Below the pieces are notes generated by a model. That model was not told the origin of the DNA and made no database searches. It saw nothing but the letters and a program-made list of their open reading frames with translations. Below are positions 23,531 to 34,070 of a stretch of DNA of 64,000 bases, in pieces. Origin of the DNA: Trichuris trichiura (taxonomy: Eukaryota > Nematoda > Enoplea > Trichinellida > Trichuridae); contig JBAJFE010000039.1 in NCBI GenBank assembly GCA_037903355.1, positions 1 through 64,000 on the forward strand, read 5' to 3'. Position 1 is the first letter of the stretch. Each line of letters opens with the position of its first letter. The translations under genes were made by a program, and so were the position numbers.

Positions 23531-23787
23531 ACGAGTCAAAGACGCTTGACAGTTCAATTGGACTATTTTTTGAAAAGACGCTCGAAACTATTTTTTAAAG
23601 TAAGAAATTTGTCGTTTTTTGCTTATGTTGATTTTTGCATTATTTTAGGTCGAAAAAAGAAAACAGCTGAAGAAACACGTAAGAAATTTGTCGTTTTTTG
23701 CTTATGTTGATTTTTGCATTATTTTAGGTCGAAAAAAGAAAACAGCTGAAGAAACACGATGTTTTGCGTCGCTATTTGTCCGTCTGA
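23270..23787 (+). CDS. Candidate lysine/arginine-rich repeat protein, 3' exons
   Basis: One frame stays open through two 132-bp direct repeats that encode related 44-residue units (IREKRAEKIVQTADRKLDQK and IREEDRAEKIFRTANRLIDQ), continues to LKRRSKLFFK, then crosses two 49-bp phase-0 introns (23600-23648 and 23679-23727, gtaag...ttttag) into VEKRKQLKKH twice and ends DVLRRYLSV-stop at 23785-23787. A one-base difference in an A-run shifts the frame between the units' second halves, which weakens the case. TGA lies in frame just before the first unit, so an upstream exon or a start is missing. No known domain; extremely basic, so nucleic-acid binding is possible but unproven. Confidence 0.38.
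23600..23757 (+). repeat. Exact 79-bp tandem duplication of an intron-exon unit
   Basis: The unit 23600-23678 is repeated without a difference at 23679-23757. Each unit reads as a 49-base intron (gtaag...attttag) followed by a 30-base exon that encodes ten residues. Identity is complete, so the event is recent. Confidence 0.9.
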
Positions 23788-24320
23788 TCAATCCGTCAAA
23801 ATGTCAAACGACCAAATATTGTCATACCTGTGGCAGAGAAGACTCGATCGTTTGGTATTGTCTGTCTTCTGCTGACGTCAAGTAGCAATAAATTTTTTAG
23901 AGTCGACCGATGTCCGTCTGTTTTGTAAAGGCATTTCAAAGGCGAAGACATTTCTGTGGACAAGAAATGGACTGGTCTTCAACTTCAGCATATATCATCG
24001 CTGAGATTTTTCTCAGCAACTCATTTCATTCCTTCATCTTCTCTGACGGAGCAGATCATATCCTGGTGTTGGGTATGAATCTCTCTGTTTTATGATGTGA
24101 TTTTTTCACATCTCGAATTTTTTGTCATACTTCGCTCTTCAGCATCGTCTCCTGTTCGAAGACATGGTCTGGAATCGTCTTATGGATCGCGCTCTCAGCT
24201 GATCGCGTCTCGTGATCATCATTCTCTCATTTTGTCTCCTTTCATATCTTCTCTCCTCTGAGCAGATGAGCTGTTTCTCTCATCATGTTCAGTTCTTTTC
24301 ATTCAGTCTTTCATTCTCAG

Positions 24321-24337
24321 TCTCTCTCTCTCTCTCC
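24321..24337. repeat. CT microsatellite
   Basis: Short run of TC dinucleotides inside a pyrimidine-rich stretch (24205-24345). Confidence 0.8.
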
Positions 24338-24619
24338 TGGTTCATTTTCTGGGAGGGGGGTTGTCTTCGGCCAGGTTCTTTCGGTCCGATTGGTGGATCC
24401 GATTCCTGGTATTAGCACGGATCGGGAATCCGCTCCTGTATTCGAGTGTATTATGCCGGCATCCGGCGCGTTTTTTAAGTCTTTGTTTACTTAGTGGTTT
24501 TTTTGAGCAACCTTCTTCCCCCTGGTGTGATTTTTTTGATCACGTGGTTCCTTCCCCATTACCACGTTTCGAGTGACATTGCGAGTGACAACCTCTCATG
24601 CGGTTATTTCTGAGATGGA

Positions 24620-25150
24620 TGGATGAGTCATACCCCCCCATGCGATCATTCTGACATGCAAATTTTGGGAGTACCCCCTCATGCACTGATTTTGACATGC
24701 AATTTTTGGGGGTACTCCCCTCATGCAGTGATTTTGACATGCAGATTAGAGTATTTCCCCCATGCGATGATTTTGACATGCAATTTTGAGGGTACCCTCC
24801 GCATGCGGTGATTTTGACATGCAATTTTGAGGGTACCCTCCCTGTGCGATGATTTTGACATGCAATTTTGAGGGTACCCTCCCCATGCGAAGATTTTGAC
24901 ATGCAATTTTGAGGGTACCCTCCGCATGCGGTGATTTTGACATGCAATTTTGAGGGTATCCTCCCCGTGCGATGATTTTGACATGCAATTTTGAGGATAT
25001 CCCCTCATGCTGTGGTTCTCACATGCAATTTTGAGATTACCCTCCGCATGCGATGATTTTGACATGATCTACAGGGGTACTCTCGCATGCGATGACTTTG
25101 TCAAGCGGTTCGAGAGTACCCCCTGATGCAATGACTTCGACATGCACTTT
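24620..25150. repeat. 41-bp minisatellite, about 12 units
   Basis: A unit of 41 bases containing GATTTTGACATGCAATTTTG, GGGTACCCTCC and GCATGCGG is repeated head to tail, best preserved from 24770 to 25070 and decaying at both ends. GGGTACCC and GCATGC are palindromes, so each unit can fold. Since 41 is not a multiple of three, all three minus-strand frames stay open and cycle through each other. The long methionine/lysine-rich open frames there are artefacts. Confidence 0.93.
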
Positions 25151-28100
25151 TCAGTGATCTCCAGCATGCAATGTGTTGGATGCTACTATTTGTGTGACAT
25201 CCTCATGAGATGATTTTATGGACTTGCACAGTGACTCCTTTTCATGCAATGACTATGTTAGCGATGACAATTTTCTCGCTGGATTATCATACTGTCAGCA
25301 TGGTCCTTTCATGCAAGAATATTTACGCTCCTAGGAGATATACCCTCTATGTGAAGGCAACATGCCAGTGCCAGTGCCAGATCATTCATCAGCACAGGGG
25401 TTATACACTCCATGCCTATCTAACATGTAGGCTCAAATTCCAATCACACATCTAGGAATCATGCCCACTACTAGACCGCTGTACGTTATAGGACCCCATT
25501 AGATATTTTAGACCCATGGGAGCGACATTCATACTTCGCATGCAGGTATATAGGTACCACAGCAATCGTATAGCTCCACGGCTTACAAGCAAGTGGTACA
25601 ACTCCTAATCTCAGGTGTTGTACCTTTTAAGAATAGGCAACATGCGGTCCATTTCCATCAGAGAAGGTACGGTATAGTATCCCCATTTCAGAGCAGAATA
25701 TGTTTCATGAAGGTCCATAGGTCCATTGGTCAGTGTGAGGATGACAGAAGGTGCCAAAATTGGTGTGGATGTCTTGTGGTTTTAAACTTTCTTTTCTTTT
25801 CAACTGCTCTGTACATTTCAAGTCCGTCGCATGTTGTCCTGTCGCGCTCGTCGTTGATCTTGATGCTTTCTTGTTGTCTTTGTGACAGTAGTCCTTCCAT
25901 TCTTACGCTTGTCGCTGCTGCTTTCTTCCGCTAGCATTGCGTAATCTTGCTTGAGCTCTTCAATTCCCATTGAATTGTTTTTTAACTTTTCAATTCGTGA
26001 CTTTTCCATTTGCTTCTTTCGGCACACCTTGCACTTTTTATCCTTTCTCAAAATAATCTCTGCTGCTCACAATTGGCCAACCGAGTTTGCATACAGTTCA
26101 CATATTTTTTGTCATCACTTTGCTTTCCTTGTAATCGCGTCCGTGACAAACGATTTGTGGATTGTGTCTTTGTGAACATATAACACCATTTGTTAACCAT
26201 TGCAGATAATTTTAGCCATTGTAAACTTCGCAACTTCTACACCGTACCTCCTCTAATGAAAACCTACAAGCCCATAACCAGAATCCAACGGTCAAACGTG
26301 AGAACAATACTATCCCATACATTTAAAATTATATACATGCCCAAGTTATACCTTTCATGCAAACGCAGCAAACCTGTGCAAAGAATCTAGGTTGCAATGA
26401 AATGTATGTACATGTTAGACGAGCACAACGCGACACATTTGAACATATTTCATGCCATGATGTTATACATGAGGATGTCACACAAATAGATGTATGAGAT
26501 CACTGTCATGCAATTAATACATGTGTGAGAATTCAATGTTATTAACACTCCCGGCATGCAAACATCAATTCTTACCAATGGAACAGAATGTCGTGTAGTT
26601 CTTCTTGTAGGTTCTGACTTTCGGCTGAAACTGGATGCCCTACCAACGTATGGATGGGCGGTTATTAGTTCAAAACGAGACAAAACTTTGCCAAGACATC
26701 GAGAACAATGCACACTGCTTTGGGTCAGTTTTACTTTGGCATTTCACCCGAAGGACCTCCCAAAAATTCTTTATTTCATTATCCAATTCAGCATGCAAAA
26801 CATAGAATGCAATAGTATCACAGTGAAATACACTACAACAACTGCAATGTTGTTTTCGCCTAAAAATAATTCATCATCTATCCGTGCAACAAAAGCTATT
26901 TTTTTGTAACAATTTAAAAGACAGCTTACCGCAGACTATGCCTTTATCACATCCAATATATGTGACCAGTAGAAATGCCAAGCTTGTCTCAGCTAACGAT
27001 CGGTCTTTTTCAAATGGTACTTACCAAATCATCGTCAAGTGATTCATTTCTTTGTGTCCATTGTGGTGAATTCTAACACCTTGAATTCATGCCAGATTTC
27101 ATCAGCTTTTTACTCATCGCTTCCTTTGCCATCACCAATTTCCGTTCACTTTCTCTAAAACGTCAGTTTGTCAACTTTTATTCACCATGACAGAACTAAT
27201 AAACTCATATACTTACCAATGTAGAAGAACTATGACAATCATGATTATACCAATGATATACCATTTTCCATATGATACTGTTAGTCACAGTTTCAAGACG
27301 ACCTAACATTATGCAAATCAGCAGCAGCTACTAACGGCCGTTATCTGACCTCTGATGTAACAAAGATAAAGCAAAACGCTTACTTTAGCCCGGTCAATGT
27401 ACGATTTGACCTGATTTTCCTGTTTACATTCCATCCGAGTAGCTTCTTCGATGCAAACTAACAGACTTCTTTGGTCTATTACTTTTCCTTTCTGTTTGAA
27501 CAGCGAATTTGACCTGTTTTCGTTGTTTACAAATGTTCACTTCAGTTCCCTCCGGCAAGATTATCTGAAACTTTACTTTTAGTTTACTCAAAACGAAAAA
27601 ATGTTTCCTTCTTACCTTTTACGAAGCGTCATTTTTCCATTTGGATTTGTTTCCAATCCTGAAATACACTTACTACACAATATGAACGTTTCTTACCAAA
27701 TCCATTTAGGAGAAAGCAATTTTTTTTAACATGTTGTGACCATTCCTTCGTTTCATAATGCTAAACTGAAACAATAACGTTTCAAATTTATCGTTCATAC
27801 CTATTCGTTTCTTTTTGACTTCTTTTCGCTATCCATTTAGTTATTCTGGTGTATGCGAGAGCAACAAACACTTCACCTGCAAATGAAATTTTTTAAATTC
27901 TACTTACCTTGTCTACAACAATTGCTAGACAGGCCAACGTCTCCAAAATGTCGGTTGCTGTTAACCTGAAAGCGACTATTAAATTTCATTTGCATTAGCA
28001 TCAAATGTAAAGAGCTCAAGGTTTTTCCGGCTGTAAGTGCATTTTGCCGTCAACCTTTACTCTTTTTCCGGATATGCGACCGGCTGAGAGATCACACTTC

Positions 28101-28280
28101 TACAGAACAATTCAAAATTTTTTATTTTTAACGAATTGCACTTTCGAACAAAGGGAAAAGCAAAACTTTTGAGGGAAATCAATTCAGAAGGGAGCAAACG
28201 AAAATACGACAACGGTATAATACTTCGATACGACAACACAAGTATTCTCAATCTCAAACCCACTATCATTCTCTCTCCTA
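25151..28280. other. Gene-poor sequence with one candidate exon and one orphan repeat end
   Basis: Mostly AT-rich with no recognised domain. A basic, Cys-containing open frame lies on the minus strand at 25818-26068, and an isolated CCTACCAACGTATGGATGGG (26639-26658) is a relative of the GCTCTACCAACG-GATGGATGAGC ends of the palindromic elements. Nothing else is supported. Confidence 0.45.
25818..26068 (-). CDS. Hypothetical lysine/arginine-rich exon
   Basis: After a possible acceptor (gagcagcag) at about 26069, the minus strand encodes KDKKCKVCRKKQMEKSRIEK, continues with IEELKQDYAMLAEES and a basic tail, and stops at 25818. CKVCRKK resembles the start of some PHD fingers, but the rest of a PHD finger is absent. 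There is no in-frame ATG nearby. The composition looks more coding-like than surrounding DNA, but this may be chance. Confidence 0.22.
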
Positions 28281-28290
28281 CCCGGCATAT

Positions 28291-28803
28291 ATGAATCTCA
28301 GCAGGAGCTCAGAAGGAAAAACTGAATGGATACCACAAGCTGAAACCTCTCCCGCGCATACTCACTTACTGCCTTACCTATTTTCCCGTCAAGAAACTGT
28401 CACCCTTCAAGACCCTACGCTGTTCAGCTCCAGGGTCATTTTCGCGCACACAGACCGGAACAGGACAGCAATTCCTACCACATCCCGCTACTTATTCCCA
28501 CTAGCTTGTTTTCTACATGGGGGGTTCGTCGCCGCGGTCTTTGCACTCAGTTCAGTGTCCACTGTCCAGCGCCCATTGACTATCGTGCGCTTTCCAGGTC
28601 CACTGTTCCTACTTCTCACACTGGGGACGCACGGCAGTCGACATGCGTCAGACGGCACTCGACATGCTACTCACGGCATACTACATGCTACTCACGACAC
28701 ACGACATGCGACTCACGACATACGACATGCGACAGACGACACACGACATGCGACACACGACATGCGACTGTCACATGTGACATGCGGCACATGTGACAAA
28801 TGA
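28291..28803 (+). CDS. Hypothetical 170-codon open frame ending in 21-bp repeats
   Basis: ATG at 28291 opens a frame with a non-repetitive serine/threonine-rich first 110 residues and a tail of 7-residue repeats (THDTRHA, THDIRHA, TDDTRHA). The tail is simply the translation of the 21-bp minisatellite, and no domain is recognised. Length alone is not strong evidence here. Confidence 0.2.
   Translation: MNLSRSSEGKTEWIPQAETSPAHTHLLPYLFSRQETVTLQDPTLFSSRVIFAHTDRNRTAIPTTSRYLFPLACFLHGGFVAAVFALSSVSTVQRPLTIVRFPGPLFLLLTLGTHGSRHASDGTRHATHGILHATHDTRHATHDIRHATDDTRHATHDMRLSHVTCGTCDK
28640..28800. repeat. 21-bp minisatellite (ACGACATGCGACTCACGACA type)
   Basis: About six to seven units built on cgacatgcga alternating with ctcacgacac or cagacgacac, then a palindromic stretch (cacatgtgacatgcggcacatgtgaca). 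Confidence 0.85.
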
Positions 28804-28888
28804 CAAGCGTGACATGTGACATGCAGATGATGCAATATTGTCGTTGTTTACTAATCTCAACGGATAGCGCCGCACCCCGCCACCCCCC

Positions 28889-28918
28889 TTTTTTTTTTTT
28901 TGGGGGGGGCGGGGGGGC
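28889..28918. repeat. Adjacent poly-T and poly-G homopolymers
   Basis: A T run is immediately followed by a G-rich run (about 28900-28918) interrupted by a single C. Possible G-quadruplex-forming or assembly-error-prone site. Confidence 0.75.
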
Positions 28919-29354
28919 AGCTATCCTTTCCATGCACCTTATTCTCAAGTAGAATGTATCTCACCCGCCCTCCCCTCCGGAAACCAATATCTAAACCCAC
29001 TATTCCCTATTGGATGTGAACCCCGTATGCATGCTGGAACCTATAGTGCCTACCCTCGCCCTGCCTACTGCATACTTACACGTTGATCCTGGACTTTTCC
29101 ATTTTTCTCTTTCTTTTCTTGCTCCTCTTGTTGTCCCTGTTCGTTTCTTCTCGTTTCTTTTCCGTCCTCGAATTGTCTTTTTGCATCCGTTGGTGTGGAT
29201 CCTAAACACGGAACCATAAACCATATGAAATGTTGGACTGCAACCGCGACAGAAAAGACACGCGCCAGTTGAAAATTTTATTCACGCAATCACACAAAAT
29301 GTATGCGTACAAGTGTTATTCACGAAATCAACAAATTCTTTTTTCATTGTTTTT

Positions 29355-29394
29355 CAGAGCTTTCAGGACTGGCCAGGTCCCGTCGTCAGCAAGT
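29355..29394 (-). ncRNA. Hammerhead-like motif at edge of segmental duplication copy 2
   Basis: Minus strand: CTGACGA (complement of 29383-29389), a GGGAC-CTGGCCA-GTCCT hairpin, then GAAA (complement of 29361-29364) and GCTCTGAAA. The core is complete and stem II has five pairs including one G-U. In copy 1 only the first bases survive at the window edge (1-10). Confidence 0.68.
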
Positions 29395-31424
29395 CAGCAG
29401 TCGTCCATTCCAGTACTTTCCCTGAAAAAGAAATTCTTGTCACAAAAAGTCGATTGGACAAAATGTACTTATCTTTTCAAGAACAGGGCCAAATTTCTTC
29501 AAAGTCGAACTATAAACGCGAAATTAATTGATTAATTTCACATGAACAACATGCGACTGCTACGATATTCCCTTCATGCTGTAACATGCATACATGCAGC
29601 AGTGACGCGACAATGTTGAACAACGTCCACTTTTTCCCATTTCAAATTCTTCCACACAACCATTTGGCAATTCTAAAAACCTAAAAATGCAATTCTAATC
29701 TTGCAAATTTGGATGCTGCAACGGAATTACCTTATCAGCATTAGTCGCCAACGCCGTCCTTATCTGCATGTCGGCAGACTAAAACGATAAGATTAAATTC
29801 TAGAAACTGTTCAGTTTCTTTTGCTTTATTCATCACCTAGAAAACCTTGTCGCTTTTCTTTGAATGCGGAATAATTGTCACACAAAATTCATTTGCTGTG
29901 AAGGGGACACCATATGCTAATGACAACATGTGCTTCGACATTGTCAACCTGAAAGACTAAAAAATTCTATTAATAAAACTTTTTATTCTATACTTACAAG
30001 AAGAGCAATATCTGTTCTTCATTTCGGCAAACAGATTTTTTATCGGTCCGTTGACGACAGGATGAGACGAGTCCGGAAAGCTCTGAGAAAGATTGCAGCA
30101 AACTCGCTTTTGTCAAACGAGTTTTTTCAGTAAATAACACTTCGACGCAAAGACAAAAAATATAGCAAACAAAAAGTGCGGGGTCAAAATATGGAACTGT
30201 GTAAGGCACAGCTGCGACGAACGAAAAAGGAGGGAGAGCGATCACAGTTCAGCCGATGTCGTCGACGAGAAAATCGAAAAATGAAATTAAATTTACCGTG
30301 CTCTGCCCACGTCGATGCTTATTATGCAAATTTGACCGTGACCGATAAACCTTTACACTGTTTGCTTTGCAACGAGTGTGAGTGCTCGGCTGACTAAAAC
30401 GGAACGAATTATTTACACAAACTATTTACTTTACTAATACGTCGGATTGGAAGGGCAACTGCGCAAGCCTTGAGGCAAATTTAACTTTGAGTAAACATTG
30501 TCATATACAATGAAACTTAATATTTTTTAAAACTGAATTTGATCCTCTCTTAAACACAAATAAAAGGCGTTATTAATGTGATTGTTTCAACACGTGAGCA
30601 TAAATGCCAAGAATCGATGAGAAAATGAAAATGCAAATTGAATGAACTTTTTTTTACCCAACTACAAAAAGTATGGTAACTGATAGAAAATAATGTGTTC
30701 CAACAAAAAAAACGCAAATGACAATAGCTTTACTTGTGCTTCGAAGGAACCAATAAGGATTCATCATCGATCCTACCAAAACAACAATTTTACCTGAATG
30801 TTAAACCGCAAAGAAGCCAAATGAAATGAAACGATTTATCGATCAATAACTATCTATATCCCTGCGCTAAACAACCATTTCTTTGCACCCGTAAGCAATA
30901 GAAACGCGTTAAATAATACTAATGATAGCACAGTTCTTAATGGTGGCCGTCGTCCAGTGATGTATTGGGAAATGTATTAACACTACGAAGGGACATCTGC
31001 TCTCATGGAATCGCAGAACGTTACTTATCCTTTGCGTATTTTTAATTCTTGAATTCCTAAATCTCCCACTTCCTCATCTTTTCCTAGGCTCACTGAATAC
31101 ACCATGCAGATTAGTAATAACATTTCGCATGCTAATTCATCTCCATAGATCATTCTCCATTCTTCTTTGACATATATTCAAACGACTAAAAACTGATCCG
31201 AAGCATATTGGCTACTTAAAGCTCCAATAAGTTTTCTGCAAAATAAAGGGTAAACTGTCCAAATTAATATTGTCAAAAATAAACAAACGTTTTTTCCATT
31301 TGAAAATATATCAGTATATGATGGTTATTGTTCCGTAGTGTTTGTTCACATTAACACATTCGTTTTTCGTAACACAAGTTGCTTCGTAATGGGATAATGT
31401 TTCATGGCTTTTGGGATATCGTTT

Positions 31425-31793
31425 ACGGCTTTTCCCGTTTATTGTCCGTGGTAGTATCTGTAATTGAAGGAAGCAGCTGCTCTACCAACGGATGGATGAG
31501 CAATTATTAGGAAACGATATGTAGAAATAATGCAGTCAACTTTATTCAAGAACTTTCGGAACGCTTTAGTTCAGTAGTCAGAGAGATGGAGGTGAGCTCG
31601 TTTTTGGACCTCGGGAAGAGCTCTTCTCCATCTAACTGACGACGGAATTAGAGCGTTCCAAAAGCTCTGAAATAAAAAGTTGAGCGTATTGGTCCTGTAC
31701 GATTTTCCTTAGTAAACGCTCATCCATTCGTTGGTAGAGCAATTGTTTCATTTAATTACAGATACCACCAAAGACAAAAAAGGGAAAAAGCCG
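31425..31793. repeat. Palindromic element A, second copy
   Basis: Duplicate of 2038-2410. Minus-strand core at 31550-31585 (CTGACTA form with broken stem) and plus-strand core at 31632-31668 (CTGACGA, GGAA/TTCC stem, then CAAA in place of GAAA). Confidence 0.7.
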
Positions 31794-32143
31794 TAGAAGC
31801 TCTACCAAAAACCACTCATTTTTCTGATTACAAATGCGCAGCATGAGTAATAAGAAAGATTAAAAGTTAGAAATTTTTAATTACGAAGTATTAATGTACC
31901 TCAGTTTTTCAAAATCAAAACAACGTGTTTCCTTCCATAGAAAGAACCATGACAAAGCCGTGTTAACATAAACACGGGTGCTTTGTAACGGGCGCCTGTT
32001 TCATGTTTGTTAGATCTTCTACTACTTTTCCCGCTTTTGTCTGTGTTGCTATCTGTAATTAGTCGAAACAATTGCTCTACCAACGAATGGATGAGCGATT
32101 ATTAGAAAAAATTCAAAGACAATACAGTCAGCTTTTTTATTTA

Positions 32144-32178
32144 GAGCTTTCGGAACGCTCTGCTTCTGTCGTCAGTTC
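32144..32178 (-). ncRNA. Hammerhead-like motif, left half of element B
   Basis: Minus strand: CTGACGA (complement of 32169-32175), hairpin segment ending GCGTTCC, then GAAA (complement of 32148-32151) and GCTCTAAAT. Core complete. Confidence 0.62.
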
Positions 32179-32197
32179 CGTCAAAAACTCCTTCACC

Positions 32198-32235
32198 TCA
32201 CTGATGACAAAACTAGAGCGTTCCGAAAGCTCTAG
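32198..32235 (+). ncRNA. Hammerhead-like motif, right half of element B
   Basis: CTGATGA at 32201-32207 and GAAA at 32225-32228, followed by GCTCTAGATG. The stem II 5' strand is AAAAC against GTTCC, so pairing is weaker than in the CTGACGACGGAAC form at 33066. Confidence 0.58.
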
Positions 32236-32934
32236 ATGAAAAAGCTGACTGTGTTGTTTTTAAATTTTTCCCAATAATCACTCATCCATTCGTTGGTAGA
32301 GCAATTTTTGATACTAATTACAGATACCATCACACAGAGAAAATACGGGAAAAGCCGTAGAAAATTTAACAAGCAGCCGTGTTAACAATCACAAATCAAA
32401 TCTATTTATAAAAACGGCGGTAGAAGAAAAAAATTACTAATTAGTTTCATTTCACTTCCTTTGCTAAGTGAAGGAATTGCATAGAAAATTTAATGAAGAG
32501 TTTATCAAAACTTATACCTGTGATTAGTAATACTTCCGCAAAAACTATAAACAAATGTAAAGTTTTTGATCGAAGAATCGTTAATCTATTGCAAATGTGG
32601 AAGTTATCATTTTCCTAAAATGTTTAGAGAAATCATAACAAAGCACTTTAATCTTGTAAGCAAATTAATAAACAATAATAAACAGCGTTTGTTAAAAGAC
32701 TGCACATCTCACAAAGCATATCAGTCTTTCAATGTCTTCACGGTAATCATTCGCTTAATATGAACGATGAAGACAAAACATGATGGATCAATGCATACGA
32801 CAAACAGCTCTTCTCTTCATCAGTAACGTTTGTACTTAATAAGCTGTTCTTAACCCGTCTAATTGAAAACATCGTTGATAATCAGAATTATGGCTTACGA
32901 AACTTCCATTAATTCATAAATGTTATTAAACGAA

Positions 32935-33235
32935 ACAACTGCTCTACCAACGGATGGATGAGCAATTATTAGGAAAAACTGTACAGAACCAATCCTCAGA
33001 AATGTCGTCAGTGAGATGGAGGAGAGCTTTTCCCGAGGTTCAAAAATGAGCTCTCTTCCATCTCATTGACGACGGAACTAGAGCGTTCCGAACGCTCTCA
33101 GATAAAGTTGAGTGCATTGGTTCTGTACAATTTTTCTTACTAATCGCTCATCCATTCGCCGGTAGAGCAGTCGTTTCGCTAATTTACAGATACAATCACA
33201 CAGAGGAAAAACTGAAAAAGCCGTAGAAAATCTAT
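32935..33235. repeat. Palindromic element C
   Basis: GCTCTACCAACGGATGGATG at 32941 and its inverse at about 33145-33170 bracket a shortened left half (only TCGTCAG at 33005-33011 remains) and a right half with a hammerhead-like core. Terminal aattacagatac-like sequence follows (33179-33190). Confidence 0.7.
33062..33098 (+). ncRNA. Hammerhead-like motif, element C, two core changes
   Basis: TTGACGA at 33066-33072, a perfect GGAAC-TAGAGC-GTTCC stem, then GAAC at 33090-33093. The first C is T and the last A of GAAA is C, so it is probably dead, but it preserves the ancestral stem best. Confidence 0.55.
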
Positions 33236-34070
33236 TAAAACTCATTTGGTTTTCTGATTACTAATGCACAGTATCAGTAAAAAGAGAGATTATACGTTAG
33301 AAATTTTTACCTACGAAATAATGCACCTCAGTTTTTCGAAATAAAAAAAAATTTCATTCTAAACAAAGAATCACAATAAAGCCCTGTTGACAATGACAAA
33401 TGAGAACTATTTGTAAACACGGTGGTACCAGAAAAAAATTACTAATTAGCTACGTTCACTTCTTCTGCTAAGCAAGGGAATTGCATAGAACATTCAACGA
33501 TGAATTTTTTCAAAACTTATACCTATAATTAGTAATACTTTTCCGCAATAGATCTTCAGATTGTATCTACACACACACAAACCATAGATACATCCAACAG
33601 GCCAAACCCGTGAATCTGAAGATCTACTATGAAACTATTCAAGCCTGTTAAAAGACATCCTGTCTTTCGATCCTTTTCCACAAAGTATAAACAAGGAGAG
33701 TGTTTTTGAACGAAGAATCGTTAAAATATTGCAAATGTGGAAGTTATCATTTTCTTAAATCGTGTAGAGAAATTATAACAAATCACTTTAATCTTGCAAC
33801 TAAATTAATAGTAATAACAAAGAGCGTATGCTGGAAAATTCGACATTTCATATAGCACATCACTGTTTCAAAGATATCTTCATGGTAATCATTCGTTTAA
33901 TAAAGATGAAGAAGCGAAAATATGATGGATAAATGCATACGACAAACCGCTCTTCTCTTCATCAGTAACATTTGTACTTAATGAGCTGTTCTTAACTTCT
34001 GTAATTGAAAATATCGCCCGTAATGAGAACTATGTATTACGAAACTTCCGATAATTCATTACATATTTGG

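Larger units (their letters stand above)
29384..32260. repeat. Segmental duplication, copy 2
   Basis: Direct repeat of 1-2870, about 29.4 kb downstream. Identity is very high across non-coding DNA, so the event is recent. It contains a decayed hammerhead-like core (30045-30092), palindromic element A (31425-31793) and the start of element B. Confidence 0.92.
32022..32358. repeat. Palindromic element B, full length, with a pair of hammerhead-like motifs
   Basis: About 337 bp. The ends are cttttcccgcttttgtctg on the left and the inverted cagagaaaatacgggaaaag on the right. Inside are GCTCTACCAACGAATGGATG at 32073 and its inverse near 32283-32310, then cagtcagctttttt mirrored by aaaaagctgactg, then the two cores. 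This is the best-preserved copy of the family and the best template for a search. Confidence 0.75.
32360..34070. repeat. Tandem duplication of about 1.0-1.1 kb
   Basis: Blocks around 32429, 32559 and 32777 recur at 33436, 33700 and 33919 in the same order with moderate divergence. The second copy carries about 130 extra bases (33551-33690), which include a perfect inverted repeat gatcttcagatt...aatctgaagatc. Palindromic element C sits at the junction. No coding sequence seen. Confidence 0.8.

Noticed and set aside
24540..25065. Open frames of 80-135 codons on the minus strand rich in SKSSHG/ACQNH
   Set aside because: They are translations of the 41-bp minisatellite, with the same peptide appearing in all three frames in rotation.
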